Positions 18,302 through 26,700 are shown, numbered from the stretch's first letter. The stretch: 64,000 nt of DNA from Mycobacterium sp. 1100029.7 (GCF_001665235.1 NZ_LZSC01000048.1:1-64000); one strand, 5' to 3'. Numbers and translations: made by a program. The notes: generated from the letters alone by a model not told the origin.

Positions 18302-19265
18302 CGCCGACCAGCCTGACCACCTCACGTGCACAACCCCAGGACAGCGTTACGCCGTTGCCGCCGTGGCCGTAGTTGTGGATGCAACGCGCCGGCCCGAGTG
18401 GCTCGGCTTCCAATCGCACCGACGGGCGGTCGGGCCGTAGTCCCGTGATCGTCTCGATCACCTCGGCCTCGCCGAGCCTCGGCTCGATCTGTCGGCACCG
18501 CCGCAGAATGCGTTCGGTGATCGCCGGCTCCGCGGTGGTGTCCCAGCGATCCGCGATGCTGATGCCACCACACACCACGCGCTGCGGGTGCGGGAAATAG
18601 CAGACCCATTCCGGGCCATTGTTGATCTCCAGAAATAGTTGCTGCAGACCAGGATTGGTGAGAATGACATGTTGTCCGAATAACGGCCGCACCGTGTCGT
18701 CGCCGACGAGTGTCCGCGCGCCGAGTCCGGTGCAGTTGATCACGACCGGCGCTGCGTCGGCGGCCTCGGCCAGCGACTCGATGGGATGTTCTTCGATCTC
18801 GCCGCCGGCCGCGGCGAACCGGCGAGTCAGGTAGTCCAGATAGTGCGGCATGTCGATCATCGGCAGCGTCGCGCGGAAGCCGACCTCGTAGCCGTCGGGC
18901 AGCTCGGCCGGATCGACCGGTCGCAGATCGGGGATCAGTCGCGCGGCCGCCGACATCGCTTCGGCCGCGGTCAGTTCGCCGACGCTGAGCGCCGGCGCCA
19001 ACTGCACTCCGCTGTCGGGATCGGAGGCCAAGTCGCCAAAGACGCCGAGCGAATGCCGCGTCCACTCGAGTGTTTCGGTGGCGCGGTCGGCCGGCCGCGG
19101 CGGCAGCCACACCGCACCTGCGACCAGTGAGGTGGTGTTCTTGGGCGCCACGCCAGTCCATACCCGCACCGGCCATCCCGCTTCGGCCAAGCACAGCGCC
19201 GACGTCAGCCCGCTGACTCCGGCACCGACGACGACGATCTGCTGCGCGCGGGCACCGTCGACCAC
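18291..19265 (-). CDS. aao: D-amino-acid oxidase
   Basis: A 324-residue FAD oxidase that deaminates D-amino acids to 2-oxo acids, ammonia and hydrogen peroxide. The N-terminal dinucleotide motif is VVVGAGVSGLTSALCLAEAG. The family motif VINCTGLGARTL lies mid-protein, and the C-terminal signature is HNYGHGGNGVTLSWGCA (the DAO pattern containing the HxxGHGGxG core). The start is a GTG 2 bp after the stop of the Rv1906c homologue, so the two are translationally linked. The gene converges on the STAS gene. Synteny with Rv1905c is exact. Confidence 0.95.
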   Translation of the reverse strand: MVDGARAQQIVVVGAGVSGLTSALCLAEAGWPVRVWTGVAPKNTTSLVAGAVWLPPRPADRATETLEWTRHSLGVFGDLASDPDSGVQLAPALSVGELTAAEAMSAAARLIPDLRPVDPAELPDGYEVGFRATLPMIDMPHYLDYLTRRFAAAGGEIEEHPIESLAEAADAAPVVINCTGLGARTLVGDDTVRPLFGQHVILTNPGLQQLFLEINNGPEWVCYFPHPQRVVCGGISIADRWDTTAEPAITERILRRCRQIEPRLGEAEVIETITGLRPDRPSVRLEAEPLGPARCIHNYGHGGNGVTLSWGCAREVVRLVGANR

Positions 19266-19267
19266 GA

Positions 19268-19825
19268 TCAGGTACCGGGAACGCGCATTCCGTTCGGCGC
19301 CAGCAGCCCGTTCAGCGTGCCGATGGTGCCCTGCACCTGAGCCCCGGCGACCGGGCCCGAAACTTCCGCGGGCGGGGTGGCGTCGGGCGTCAGCTGCCAG
19401 GGCTGGCAGCCGTCGGTCTTGAACGCCTTGTCTGTCGGATCGATCCGCACGACCTGCGGCTTCTTGCTCAGCGAGTTGTCGATCAGCGCGCCGTCGGGGT
19501 TGGACGTCCGCTTCCAGTAGCAGGTGCCGTTGTTCAGCGGACCACCGCTGCTGTAGATGCCGGGCACGATGTCCTTGCCCACGGCGTACAGGCCGTCCTT
19601 GTCCATGACGGTCTTCGGGGCCCCCGGTGCGGGTGCCGGTGCGCCGGACGGCGCCGGCGCGGGTGAGGCTGCCGGCGCGGGTGAGGCGGATGGGCCCGGC
19701 GCAGGTCCCGGCGCGGGCCCGTGTGTGTCGTCCGGATCGGCGCCCGCGATGGCCGCCGACGCGGCCCAGCCCGCAATCATCAGACTCGCGGCAGCCAGCC
19801 TCGCCGCAGTAGGTACTCCACCCAT
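19268..19825 (-). CDS. Secreted Ala/Pro-rich protein (Rv1906c-like)
   Basis: A 185-residue exported protein. The signal sequence (RLAAASLMIAGWAASAAIAGA) runs to about residue 29. It is followed by a low-complexity linker of Pro-Ala-Pro repeats (about 35-70), a typical wall-spanning or glycosylated segment. The folded part contains DKDGLYAVGKDIVPGIYSSGG and NGTCYWKRTSNPDGALIDN, with two cysteines that could pair. It lies immediately upstream of aao. The linker is long for the family as I remember it (the M. tuberculosis homologue is about 156 residues). Function unknown. Confidence 0.88.
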   Translation of the reverse strand: MGGVPTAARLAAASLMIAGWAASAAIAGADPDDTHGPAPGPAPGPSASPAPAASPAPAPSGAPAPAPGAPKTVMDKDGLYAVGKDIVPGIYSSGGPLNNGTCYWKRTSNPDGALIDNSLSKKPQVVRIDPTDKAFKTDGCQPWQLTPDATPPAEVSGPVAGAQVQGTIGTLNGLLAPNGMRVPGT

Positions 19826-19874
19826 AGAAGTCGAGGGTACCGGGGCCAGGACCCTAATTCATATCGTTGTGAGA

Positions 19875-20369
19875 TCAGTCCAGCCGTCGTACCTGGCCCG
19901 CGTAGCGCAGCGCATGCTCGTACGTCTCGAGGTTGTCCCGCGAAATTTTCGCGTGCACCGGGCGCTCGAGGAAGAAGCGCAGCACCGGGTTGTAGGCATG
20001 GTAGGTCTCGTGAAACGTCAGCACCGTGCTGCCGTCGGACTGCTCCTCGAGCTGGTGATAGCCCTCGGCGCGCGACCATAGCGGCGCACCGACGGCCACA
20101 TAACGCGACAGCTTGTTGAGTTCGGCCTCGGTGACCGTCTCCCAAGACCGGGCCCTGCCGCCGGTCAGCAGATATTTGGGCACCTCGAAGATGCAGGTAC
20201 GGACCAGGCCCTCACCGGCTTCGTTGCCTTCGTTCAGGATCTCCATGCTGCCGGTCGGCCACGTCAGCACTCGCGGCCGTGGGGCGTCCGGTGGTACCGG
20301 CGGATGCAGAACTCGCCAGACCCTGCGCGGGGGAGCGTCGATGTGGAAGCGCACGGTGTAGGACTGCAT
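19875..20369 (-). CDS. START/SRPBCC-like lipid-binding domain protein
   Basis: A 164-residue single-domain protein. FHIDAPPRRVWRVLHPP at the N-terminus is the usual SRPBCC opening strand and helix. The remaining strands (VRTCIFEVPKYL, GYHQLEEQSDGSTVLTFHETYHAY) and the C-terminal long helix ISRDNLETYEHALRYAGQVRR complete the fold. The start ATG overlaps the nitroreductase stop (TGATG), so translation is coupled. It probably binds a hydrophobic ligand handled by the nitroreductase. Confidence 0.82.
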   Translation of the reverse strand: MQSYTVRFHIDAPPRRVWRVLHPPVPPDAPRPRVLTWPTGSMEILNEGNEAGEGLVRTCIFEVPKYLLTGGRARSWETVTEAELNKLSRYVAVGAPLWSRAEGYHQLEEQSDGSTVLTFHETYHAYNPVLRFFLERPVHAKISRDNLETYEHALRYAGQVRRLD

Positions 20370-20998
20370 CAGCCGCCTCCCCAGCTATCCCAGAATGTGA
20401 CGGTTTCCGCCGGCGGCCGCTTGGCCGGCCGAAAGTCGGTGCCGATCGTGTAGGCGACCGGGAACAGCGCGGCCTGGGTGACCGTGGGCGGAATGCCGAG
20501 CAGCTCGGCGACCTCTTGTTCCTTGAACAGATGCATCGTCGTCCACACCGATCCCAGCCCTCGCGAGCGCAGCGCCAGCAGAAAGCTCCAGCCCGCCGGG
20601 ATGATCGATGCCCAGGCCGCCGCGGCGATACCCGGTTCCGCGGTGTCGATGCGCTGCTCGAGGCAGGGAATGACGTGCACCGGAACCTGGGCCAGCGTCT
20701 CGGTCAGGCTCATCGCGCTCTGGTAGACCCGCTGGGTCTGCGGGTCCGTGGCGCTGTCGGCCGCATACGCCAGGTATTGCGCGCCGATGCTGCTGTAGAT
20801 CTCGGCAATCGCGGCGCGCTTGGCCGCGTCGGTGATCACCAGCCAGCGCCAGTTCTGGGTGTTGCTCGCCGTGGGCGCCTGCATCGCCAGCCGAATGCAC
20901 TCCAGGATCACGTCGCGACCTACTGGCCGGGTCAGGTCAAGACGTTTGCGAACCGACCGCGTGGTGCTCAGCAGTTCGTCGACGGTGGCGATGTCCAT
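20369..20998 (-). CDS. Nitroreductase-family FMN oxidoreductase
   Basis: A 209-residue enzyme. The N-terminal STTRSVRKRLDLTRPV and the AMQAPTASNTQNWRWLVITD motif are the FMN-phosphate and substrate-side elements of the nitroreductase fold. RSRGLGSVWTTMHLFKEQEVAELLGIP is the conserved C-terminal FMN-binding helix region. Members reduce nitroaromatics, quinones or enones with NAD(P)H. It follows a decayed carboxymuconolactone decarboxylase gene by 12 bp and precedes a coupled START-like gene, so it belongs to a three-gene run in which the first member is broken. Confidence 0.9.
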   Translation of the reverse strand: MDIATVDELLSTTRSVRKRLDLTRPVGRDVILECIRLAMQAPTASNTQNWRWLVITDAAKRAAIAEIYSSIGAQYLAYAADSATDPQTQRVYQSAMSLTETLAQVPVHVIPCLEQRIDTAEPGIAAAAWASIIPAGWSFLLALRSRGLGSVWTTMHLFKEQEVAELLGIPPTVTQAALFPVAYTIGTDFRPAKRPPAETVTFWDSWGGG

Positions 20999-21010
20999 GT
21001 ATTCCTTCGG

Positions 21011-21200
21011 TTAGAGGTCGATGGCGCAGGACTGGTCCACGCCGAGCACCGTCAACAAACGCTCGCCCCGTCGGAGAACACCGCCCGAAGTCGTTGGAAG
21101 AACTCGTCGTTCATCGAGGCGTGGTCGGTGGCGAAGCGCTCGCCGTATTCGATGGCCAGGCCTCGCCGCCCGGCCCCTCCGGTACATCGAGCCTTGCCAT
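21011..21200 (-). pseudogene. Carboxymuconolactone decarboxylase (CMD) family remnant with internal deletions
   Basis: Three pieces of one protein are recognisable in two or more frames. An ATG at 21200 begins MARLDVPEGPGGEA. Shifted in frame, LAIEYGERFATDHASMNDEF and FQRLRAVFSDG follow. Then TVLGVDQSCAIDL ends at a TAA (21011-21013). In intact CMD relatives the catalytic CxxC helix lies between the first and second pieces, and an LxLCIAxFLGLGR segment between the second and third. Both are missing. About 190 bp remain of an expected 450 or so. It sits immediately upstream of the nitroreductase on the same strand, so its promoter may still drive that gene. Confidence 0.75.
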
Positions 21201-21389
21201 CGCCGAACTCCTGCCCGGTACGGACGGTACCGAGTCGAGCAAACCAGATCCTCAACTCGGCTGTCCAGGCCCAGAACTGAGCCGTAATTGTGCATATGCC
21301 CAACCCGGCCCACGGGCGCCAAACGGCCGGGGTTACCGTCCGTGAAGCGGCGGCCATCAGCCCGGGCGCCGCCGATCGGAGGTCTGTGC

Positions 21390-22088
21390 GTGCTGTTCAT
21401 GCACGAACTACACACCGTCCGCGGCCGCAAGGAGGACGACTTCGAAGCGGCGTTCCGGGACGGCTGGATGCCCATGCTCGCACGCGGCGACGACGCCCGG
21501 TTGCTGTGGTACGCCAACCAGGCACACGGCAGCGGTCCCGCCTACACCGTCGTCACCGTCACCGCGGTGCGCGACGGTGCCGCGTGGGAACGCTTGAGCC
21601 TGCGGGTGCAGCAGGGCGACCTCGCGGACTGGCTGCGTGACCTCGACGTGCTACGCCACGAAGTCGAGGCGAAGCTGCTGATGCCGCTGCCGTGGTCACC
21701 ATTGCACGAGGTCCGCTTCGAGGAGGTGCCGGTCGACGGGCGCGAGCACGAGATGACGCTGTACATGGAAGACACCATGTGGCCCTATGAGGACAAGTTC
21801 GAGGAGTACATCATTCGCTGTGGCGAGGTGTATGCGAGAGGCCTCGAGGAACCGTCGTCGATGCTGACCATGCACGCCGCGTTCCAGCCCACCCTGGGCA
21901 GCCATGTCCGCCGCGAGGTGATCCTGATGCAGCGGATCAGCCGGCCGGACGCGCTGCTCGACCTGCTGCGCAGCCACATCCCGGCCGAATACCGTGCGCC
22001 AGGCACCTGGATGTACGACGCCTTGGACCTCCGCGATCAGTGGACGAGCCGGCTGCTGCGCACCTCCGAATGGTCGCCGCTGTACTGA
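21390..22088 (+). CDS. NIPSNAP family protein
   Basis: A 232-residue protein containing two ferredoxin-like dimeric alpha-beta barrel units. The first is MHELHTVRGRKEDDFEAAFR and the second begins EMTLYMEDTMWPYEDKFEEY, typical of NIPSNAP proteins. GGAGG lies 7 nt before the GTG at 21390. An in-frame ATG at 21399 is the alternative. The 189 bp upstream to the CMD remnant holds no other recognisable feature. It is convergent with the nitronate monooxygenase gene, 4 bp between stops. Function unknown. Relatives often sit with catabolic oxidoreductases. Confidence 0.85.
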   Translation: MLFMHELHTVRGRKEDDFEAAFRDGWMPMLARGDDARLLWYANQAHGSGPAYTVVTVTAVRDGAAWERLSLRVQQGDLADWLRDLDVLRHEVEAKLLMPLPWSPLHEVRFEEVPVDGREHEMTLYMEDTMWPYEDKFEEYIIRCGEVYARGLEEPSSMLTMHAAFQPTLGSHVRREVILMQRISRPDALLDLLRSHIPAEYRAPGTWMYDALDLRDQWTSRLLRTSEWSPLY

Positions 22089-22092
22089 GCGG

Positions 22093-23055
22093 TCACCGCG
22101 GCGCCCGGCCCAGGATGCGGGCGGCGTCGCGGGCCATGTCGCGCACGATGTCGCCGGCCGGCCGAACGTCGTGAACAAGCCCGATCGCCTCCCCGACGAG
22201 GATGGCGGCGGTGTCGAAATCCTCTGCAGCGACGGCCTTTTCGAAGGCCGCCACCGCTTCGGGCAACGCCTGCGCCAATTGATACTCGTTGCCGTGCCAG
22301 GTGTCGAGGAAGGCGTTGCCCAGAGCCCGGGCGTTGTAGTCTTCGGGCCAATCAAGCTGTCGCACAGCGTCATACACGCGCGTCCTGAAGGTTTCGTCGC
22401 CGCTGGCCGCGATCGCCCGTTGCTGAGCCCGCGGCGACACCAGCGCTTCCCGGCTGGCCCACAGCCGCGTGCCGACCACCGCTCCGTCCGCACCCAACGC
22501 CAGCGCGGCGGCCAATCCACGGCCGTCGGCGACACCACCGGCAGCCACCACCAGCGTGCCGGGGGAGCGCCCGGCTACCAGGTCGGCAACGTCGGGCACC
22601 AGCGTGAACGTCGACCGGACCGTCATACCGTGGCCGCCGGCCTCGCCACCCTGGGCAGCGACGATGTCGGCACCGGCGTCCAGGGCCTGGCGTGCGTGAT
22701 CGAGGTTTTGCACCTGAGCGATCAGTGGAACCCCGGCCGCGTGAATTCTTTCGGCGAACGGCTTCAGGTCGCCGAACGACAACATGACGACGGCCGGCTT
22801 GCGGTCCAGGACCTGCTCGAGCAGTTCGGGGCTGCGCGCCAGGCTCCAGGTAATGAAGCCGCACCCGACTTTCGTCGCCTCGGCTTGGTCGAATTCGCGT
22901 CGCATCCAGTCGGCGTTGCCGTAGCCGCCGCCGATCAGGCCGAGACCACCGGCCGCGGTGACCGCCGCCGCGAGACGACCTCCGGAGACCTGGGCCATCG
23001 GCGCGAGCAGGATCGGGTGCTCGATTCCCAAGAATTCGGTGAGGCGAGTGATCAC
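22093..23055 (-). CDS. Nitronate monooxygenase family protein
   Basis: A 320-residue FMN barrel. The class signatures HPILLAPMAQVSGGRLAAAV, VAAQGGEAGGHGMTVRST (with the conserved His) and VAAGGVADGRGLAAALALGA are present. The start GTG at 23055 overlaps the tautomerase stop (GTGA), so the two genes are translationally coupled. The longer open frame to 23523 runs antisense to nothing conserved and only passes through the tautomerase gene. With a tautomerase, the pair could handle a nitronate, nitroalkane or related enolic compound. Control is probably by the divergent LysR gene. Confidence 0.9.
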   Translation of the reverse strand: MITRLTEFLGIEHPILLAPMAQVSGGRLAAAVTAAGGLGLIGGGYGNADWMRREFDQAEATKVGCGFITWSLARSPELLEQVLDRKPAVVMLSFGDLKPFAERIHAAGVPLIAQVQNLDHARQALDAGADIVAAQGGEAGGHGMTVRSTFTLVPDVADLVAGRSPGTLVVAAGGVADGRGLAAALALGADGAVVGTRLWASREALVSPRAQQRAIAASGDETFRTRVYDAVRQLDWPEDYNARALGNAFLDTWHGNEYQLAQALPEAVAAFEKAVAAEDFDTAAILVGEAIGLVHDVRPAGDIVRDMARDAARILGRAPR

Positions 23056-23444
23056 TGCAGTTCTCCGGTCAGAAACTGCGCCCGCCCGTGACCGAAAGAC
23101 CAATCCTCGTCGCCGTTTTCGGTGATCGACACGATCAGGTCGGCCGCGTCGAGTCCACAGCGTTCGGCCAGATTCGACGCCAGTAGCTCGTAGAACTTTT
23201 CCTTCATCGCGCGGGTCCGCCGTCTGCTCACCACGTGCACGACCACCAGCCGAGCCGAGCGATCGATGCCGAGACCGGTGTCCCAGGCGACGATCTCGTG
23301 GGCGGGATGGGTGTGTACCACTTGATACCGATCGCCCGTCGGCACCCCGAACGCGTCGACGACGGCGTCGTGGACCGCGTCCAGGAGCGTCCGGACCTCC
23401 GGCGGTGTGCGTCCTTCGATCAGGTCGAGGTACAACAGCGGCAT
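23052..23444 (-). CDS. Tautomerase-superfamily protein
   Basis: A 130-residue protein starting MPLLYLDLIEGR, so removal of Met leaves the N-terminal catalytic proline. The ATG at 23444 is chosen for this reason and because GAGGAGA lies 4 nt upstream. An earlier in-frame start would bury the proline. The first repeat has GRTPPEVRTLLDAVHDAVVDAFGVP, and the second unit has RAMKEKFYELLASNLAERCGL followed by ITENGDEDWSFGHGRAQF. The length suggests a fused two-unit malonate-semialdehyde-decarboxylase-like or tautomerase_2 member. It is coupled to the downstream nitronate monooxygenase. Confidence 0.88.
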   Translation of the reverse strand: MPLLYLDLIEGRTPPEVRTLLDAVHDAVVDAFGVPTGDRYQVVHTHPAHEIVAWDTGLGIDRSARLVVVHVVSRRRTRAMKEKFYELLASNLAERCGLDAADLIVSITENGDEDWSFGHGRAQFLTGELQ

Positions 23445-23505
23445 TTCTTCTCCTCTGCTCATGCTTCCTGATCACGACGTTAGGACCGCGCGAGGCGACT
23501 GTGAA

Positions 23506-23540
23506 ATGCCTGTCGCCACGCATCTATGCTCGACAGGCAT
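23506..23540. promoter_or_regulatory. LysR operator and leaderless promoter
   Basis: Perfect 10-bp arms ATGCCTGTCG (23506-23515) and CGACAGGCAT (23531-23540) are separated by 15 nt. Between them lies TATGCT (23525-23530), a good -10 box 8 nt before the LysR ATG at 23539, which the second arm overlaps. Protein bound here would block the LysR promoter and sit 60-95 bp from the tautomerase start. It is a classic arrangement for autorepression and divergent activation. Confidence 0.7.
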
Positions 23541-24408
23541 GGGTGTGGTGCACAGTGGCCGGGTCGAATTGCGCCACCTGCGGGCGTTCGAAGCGGTGGC
23601 GCGACTGCAGTCTTTCACCCACGCCGCCGACGAGCTGAGGATCACCCAGCCCGCATTGAGCCGCACGATCGCGCAGTTGGAGGATGCGCTCGGCGTTACG
23701 CTGCTGGACCGAAGCTCGCGGCACGTGGAGGTGACCGACGCGGGCCGGACCTTTTTCGGCCATGTCGAACGGGTTCTCGCCGAGCTGGAACGCGGCGTTG
23801 ACGCCGTCCGGCGTCAGGCAAGTATTCGCCTCGGGTTCAGTTGGTTGTTGCCCGACCCGTGGGCGCAGCGGACCGTTGCCCGGTTCGAGCAGACCACCGG
23901 CACGACGGTCAGTTTGATCCGCACCGACGATGCCCTGGCGGCGGTGCAGCAGGGCAGGGTGGACATCGCCGTGGTGCGTGGCCAGGTGAGCGCGGCCGCG
24001 GTGCGAATCGTGCACCTGTTCAACGAGTCCAGGGTGGCGGTGTGTTCGGTGCACTCGGGCCTGGCCGAGCGAGCGGAGTTGGACTGGACCGAGGTCCCGC
24101 AGTGGCCGCTGGTGGTCAATGTCGCCAGCGGGACCACAGGCCCCTGGTCCTGGCCCGCCGGCGAAGGCCCGAAAACCGTTGTGGAGACGTCCAATTTCGA
24201 TGAGTGGATCGAGTCTGTCGCCGCCGATCGCGGCATCGGCGTGATCCCGGACGTGGCCGTGCGGCGCAACATCCACCCGGGAGTGCGGTTCATCGCGCTG
24301 CGCGGGGCGCCCGAAAGTCCGGTAGCCCTGGCCTTTTTGCCGCGCGCCCGCAACGCCGAGCTGCGCCGCTTCGTGGAGGCCGCGGTGGCCGCTGCTGCCG
24401 AGGCCTAA
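23539..24408 (+). CDS. LysR-family regulator, divergent from tautomerase/nitronate monooxygenase
   Basis: A 289-residue LysR regulator. The DNA-binding domain covers about residues 5-65 (ELRHLRAFEAVARLQSFTHA, ELRITQPALSRTIAQLEDAL). The effector domain begins near RRQASIRLGFSW and contains DRGIGVIPDVAVRR near the C-terminus. The ATG at 23539 fits a leaderless transcript. A 10-bp inverted repeat overlaps its promoter. The gene is divergent from the tautomerase operon, the usual LysR arrangement, and convergent with the TetR gene (4-bp overlap). Confidence 0.92.
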   Translation: MGVVHSGRVELRHLRAFEAVARLQSFTHAADELRITQPALSRTIAQLEDALGVTLLDRSSRHVEVTDAGRTFFGHVERVLAELERGVDAVRRQASIRLGFSWLLPDPWAQRTVARFEQTTGTTVSLIRTDDALAAVQQGRVDIAVVRGQVSAAAVRIVHLFNESRVAVCSVHSGLAERAELDWTEVPQWPLVVNVASGTTGPWSWPAGEGPKTVVETSNFDEWIESVAADRGIGVIPDVAVRRNIHPGVRFIALRGAPESPVALAFLPRARNAELRRFVEAAVAAAAEA

Positions 24409-25016
24409 GCCAGCGGCGCCAGGCCGCCGCGGATGAGATCCAGACTTGCCAGCACCAGGTCGCCGAGGTCGTCCTTACACCCGTTTCGGCCCCAATGTTC
24501 CACCGCCACAACCAAAGCCGCGGCCAGAGCGGAGCCCGCGACCTCGGCACGCAGGTCGATCTCCGAAGTGTCCGGATTGCGGCTTTTGACGAAGTCGGTC
24601 AGCACCGCCGCAAACGAGGCCTGCACGACGCGTAGATGGACAGCGATGCGTTCGGCACTGATCAACTCCGTACGAGCCGTCGCGGCCTGACGAACCACTT
24701 CGAGGTCGTGCGGGAACGTCGCGACACTGGCCAACACGGCGTCGAACAGCGACTCGGCGGACGGTCGTTGCGCGAGGGCGTCGGCCAGCCACTGCAACTG
24801 CGTCTCATAGTCCTGAAAGAGCACCGACTCCTTGGTCGGGAAATGACGAAAGAAAGTGCGCTCGGTGACACCGGCTTCGGCCGCTAGCTCGGTCACGGTC
24901 ACATTGGTAAACCCCTTGCGGGCAAAGCTTTTCAACGCAGCTCGGCGCAGCGCCTCGTGAGTCGATCGTCGGCGCAGTTCGTGGCGGTTGGTCGGCTCGT
25001 CGCCCGGCACAGTCAT
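24405..25016 (-). CDS. TetR-family regulator
   Basis: A 203-residue regulator. The HTH domain is near residues 20-62: RAALKSFARKGFTNVTVTELAAEAGVTERTFFRHFPTKESVL. The C-terminal all-helical ligand domain is unspecific. The open frame reaches 25058, but that would run into the operator repeats. The ATG at 25016 (MTVPGDEPTN) is preferred. The gene diverges from the phytoene-desaturase-like gene, and two GTCAG/CTGAC palindromes lie between them, so this pair is very likely regulator and target. Confidence 0.9.
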   Translation of the reverse strand: MTVPGDEPTNRHELRRRSTHEALRRAALKSFARKGFTNVTVTELAAEAGVTERTFFRHFPTKESVLFQDYETQLQWLADALAQRPSAESLFDAVLASVATFPHDLEVVRQAATARTELISAERIAVHLRVVQASFAAVLTDFVKSRNPDTSEIDLRAEVAGSALAAALVVAVEHWGRNGCKDDLGDLVLASLDLIRGGLAPLA

Positions 25017-25044
25017 GGCAGCCCGATCGTATCCCAGCCATTGA

Positions 25045-25083
25045 GTCAGAACTGACATCTTCCAATTATGTCAGTACTGACAT
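25045..25083. promoter_or_regulatory. Twin TetR operators
   Basis: Two related palindromes: GTCAGAACTGAC (25045-25056) and the perfect 16-mer ATGTCAGTACTGACAT (25068-25083). They are spaced 25 bp apart between the TetR start (25016) and the desaturase start (25123), where a repressor would control both genes. Confidence 0.8.
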
Positions 25084-25122
25084 ATTGTGGTCACCTAGAC
25101 CCCCGGGGAGAGCAGGGCCGTC

Positions 25123-26700
25123 ATGACGAGCACAACGGACTACGACGCCATCGTGGTGGGCGCCGGGCACAACGGACTGACCGCCGCGGCGATTCTGCAA
25201 CGGGCCGGCCTCGAGACGGTGTGCCTGGAAGCCAACACCTATGCGGGCGGCATGGCGGCGACCGTCGAACTCATCGACGGATTCCGTTACGAGATAGCGG
25301 GTTCGGTGCAATTCCCGATAGCGAGCCAACTCACCAAGGACCTGGGGCTGGACACGTTGCCCGCGGTGGAACCCGACGTGATGTCGACCAATATCGGCGA
25401 GAACGGCGAAGAGCCGATGGTCTTCTATCGCGATCCGATGCAACTGATGACCCACCTCAACGACAAGCACGGCGCGGCGGCCGTCACCGGCATGGCCGGA
25501 CTGATCGGCTGGAGCCAAGCCCCGGCGCGGGCACTCGGCCGCTTCGACGTGTGCCGGCCACCCAAGACGCTCGACCAGATGTACGCCTGCGCGACCAACG
25601 ACGCGGAACGCCGCGCGATTCACGACATGTTGTTCGGCTCGGCGATGGACGTGATCGACCGCTACTTACCGGACCAGGACAAGCACGCGGTCATGCGCGG
25701 AATGCTGGCCTTCCTGGCCGTCAACTCCACCTATCGCGGCCCGTACACACCCGGCAGCGCAGCGTGCCTGGCGTTCGCGCTCGCGGTGCCCGACGACAGC
25801 ACGGCGATGATGACCAAACTCAAGGGCGGCATCGGGGCACTCACCGAACACCTTCGGGAGCTGTTCTTTGCCCATGGCGGCGAGATCCGATTCCGCACCA
25901 AGGTCGAGGAGATCCTCGTCGACAACAACAAGACGAGCGGGGTGCGCCTGCGGGACGGCTCGACGATCTCGGCGCCGGTCGTGGTGTCCAACCTGTCACC
26001 GGACACGACTCTCACCGAACTCATTGCCCCCGAGCATGTTCCGCCAGAACTGGTGTCGCGTGTCTCCGACCGTGACCACCGCGCCTCCTTCGTGCAGATC
26101 CACTTCGCACTGGACGCGCTCCCAGAATTCGCAGCGCCGTATGAATTCCTCAACGCCGAAGGCATGCAGCAGTCCGTCGGGATCTTCGGCACACCGGAAG
26201 AGCAGCAACGGCAATGGGAGATCTGCCGGCAGGGCATCGTTCCGGACAACCCGTCGATGGGGATGCAAATCCCGTCGGTGCACGACCCGAGCATGGCCCC
26301 GCCCGGGAAGCATGCGGCGAGTGCGTTCGCCTACGCCTTTCCGGTCGAAGTCGACCGCGAACAGCACGGGCATCTGAAAAAGGTGATGGCGCAACGGGTC
26401 ATCGATAAGATCAGCAGATTTGCGCCGAATTTCAAGGACATCGTGATCCGCCATATCACGTTTGCGCCGTATCACATGAACACGATGTTCGGTGCGCCCG
26501 CGGGCGACTTCTGCCACGGGTTGCTGCACCCGGACCTGATGGGGCCCAACCGTCCCGGGCCGAAAGGCTTCCTCGACATGCCGATCCCGATCGACGGCCT
26601 CTACCTGGGCGGCGCGGGCTGCCATGGCGGCCCGGGTATCACGTTCACACCCGGCTACAACGCCGCCTACCAGATCCTGGAGGACCAGCAGTCGAGTTAG
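25123..26700 (+). CDS. Phytoene-desaturase-like FAD oxidoreductase
   Basis: A 525-residue flavoprotein of the phytoene dehydrogenase/PYROXD2 group. The N-terminal FAD motif is DAIVVGAGHNGLTAAAILQRAG, and a glycine-rich second motif EANTYAGGMAATVEL follows. The C-terminus carries the FAD-binding IPIDGLYLGGAGCHGGPGIT. No carotenoid genes are adjacent, so the substrate is more likely a lipid or polyketide than phytoene. It has its own promoter region with twin TetR operators. Its stop overlaps the convergent START-like gene by 4 bp. Confidence 0.9.
   Translation: MTSTTDYDAIVVGAGHNGLTAAAILQRAGLETVCLEANTYAGGMAATVELIDGFRYEIAGSVQFPIASQLTKDLGLDTLPAVEPDVMSTNIGENGEEPMVFYRDPMQLMTHLNDKHGAAAVTGMAGLIGWSQAPARALGRFDVCRPPKTLDQMYACATNDAERRAIHDMLFGSAMDVIDRYLPDQDKHAVMRGMLAFLAVNSTYRGPYTPGSAACLAFALAVPDDSTAMMTKLKGGIGALTEHLRELFFAHGGEIRFRTKVEEILVDNNKTSGVRLRDGSTISAPVVVSNLSPDTTLTELIAPEHVPPELVSRVSDRDHRASFVQIHFALDALPEFAAPYEFLNAEGMQQSVGIFGTPEEQQRQWEICRQGIVPDNPSMGMQIPSVHDPSMAPPGKHAASAFAYAFPVEVDREQHGHLKKVMAQRVIDKISRFAPNFKDIVIRHITFAPYHMNTMFGAPAGDFCHGLLHPDLMGPNRPGPKGFLDMPIPIDGLYLGGAGCHGGPGITFTPGYNAAYQILEDQQSS

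Noticed and set aside
20301..21280. Plus-strand 333-codon frame across the nitroreductase and CMD remnant
   Set aside because: Antisense shadow with Arg/His/Gln-rich composition. It mirrors the minus-strand nitroreductase, which has FMN-binding motifs.
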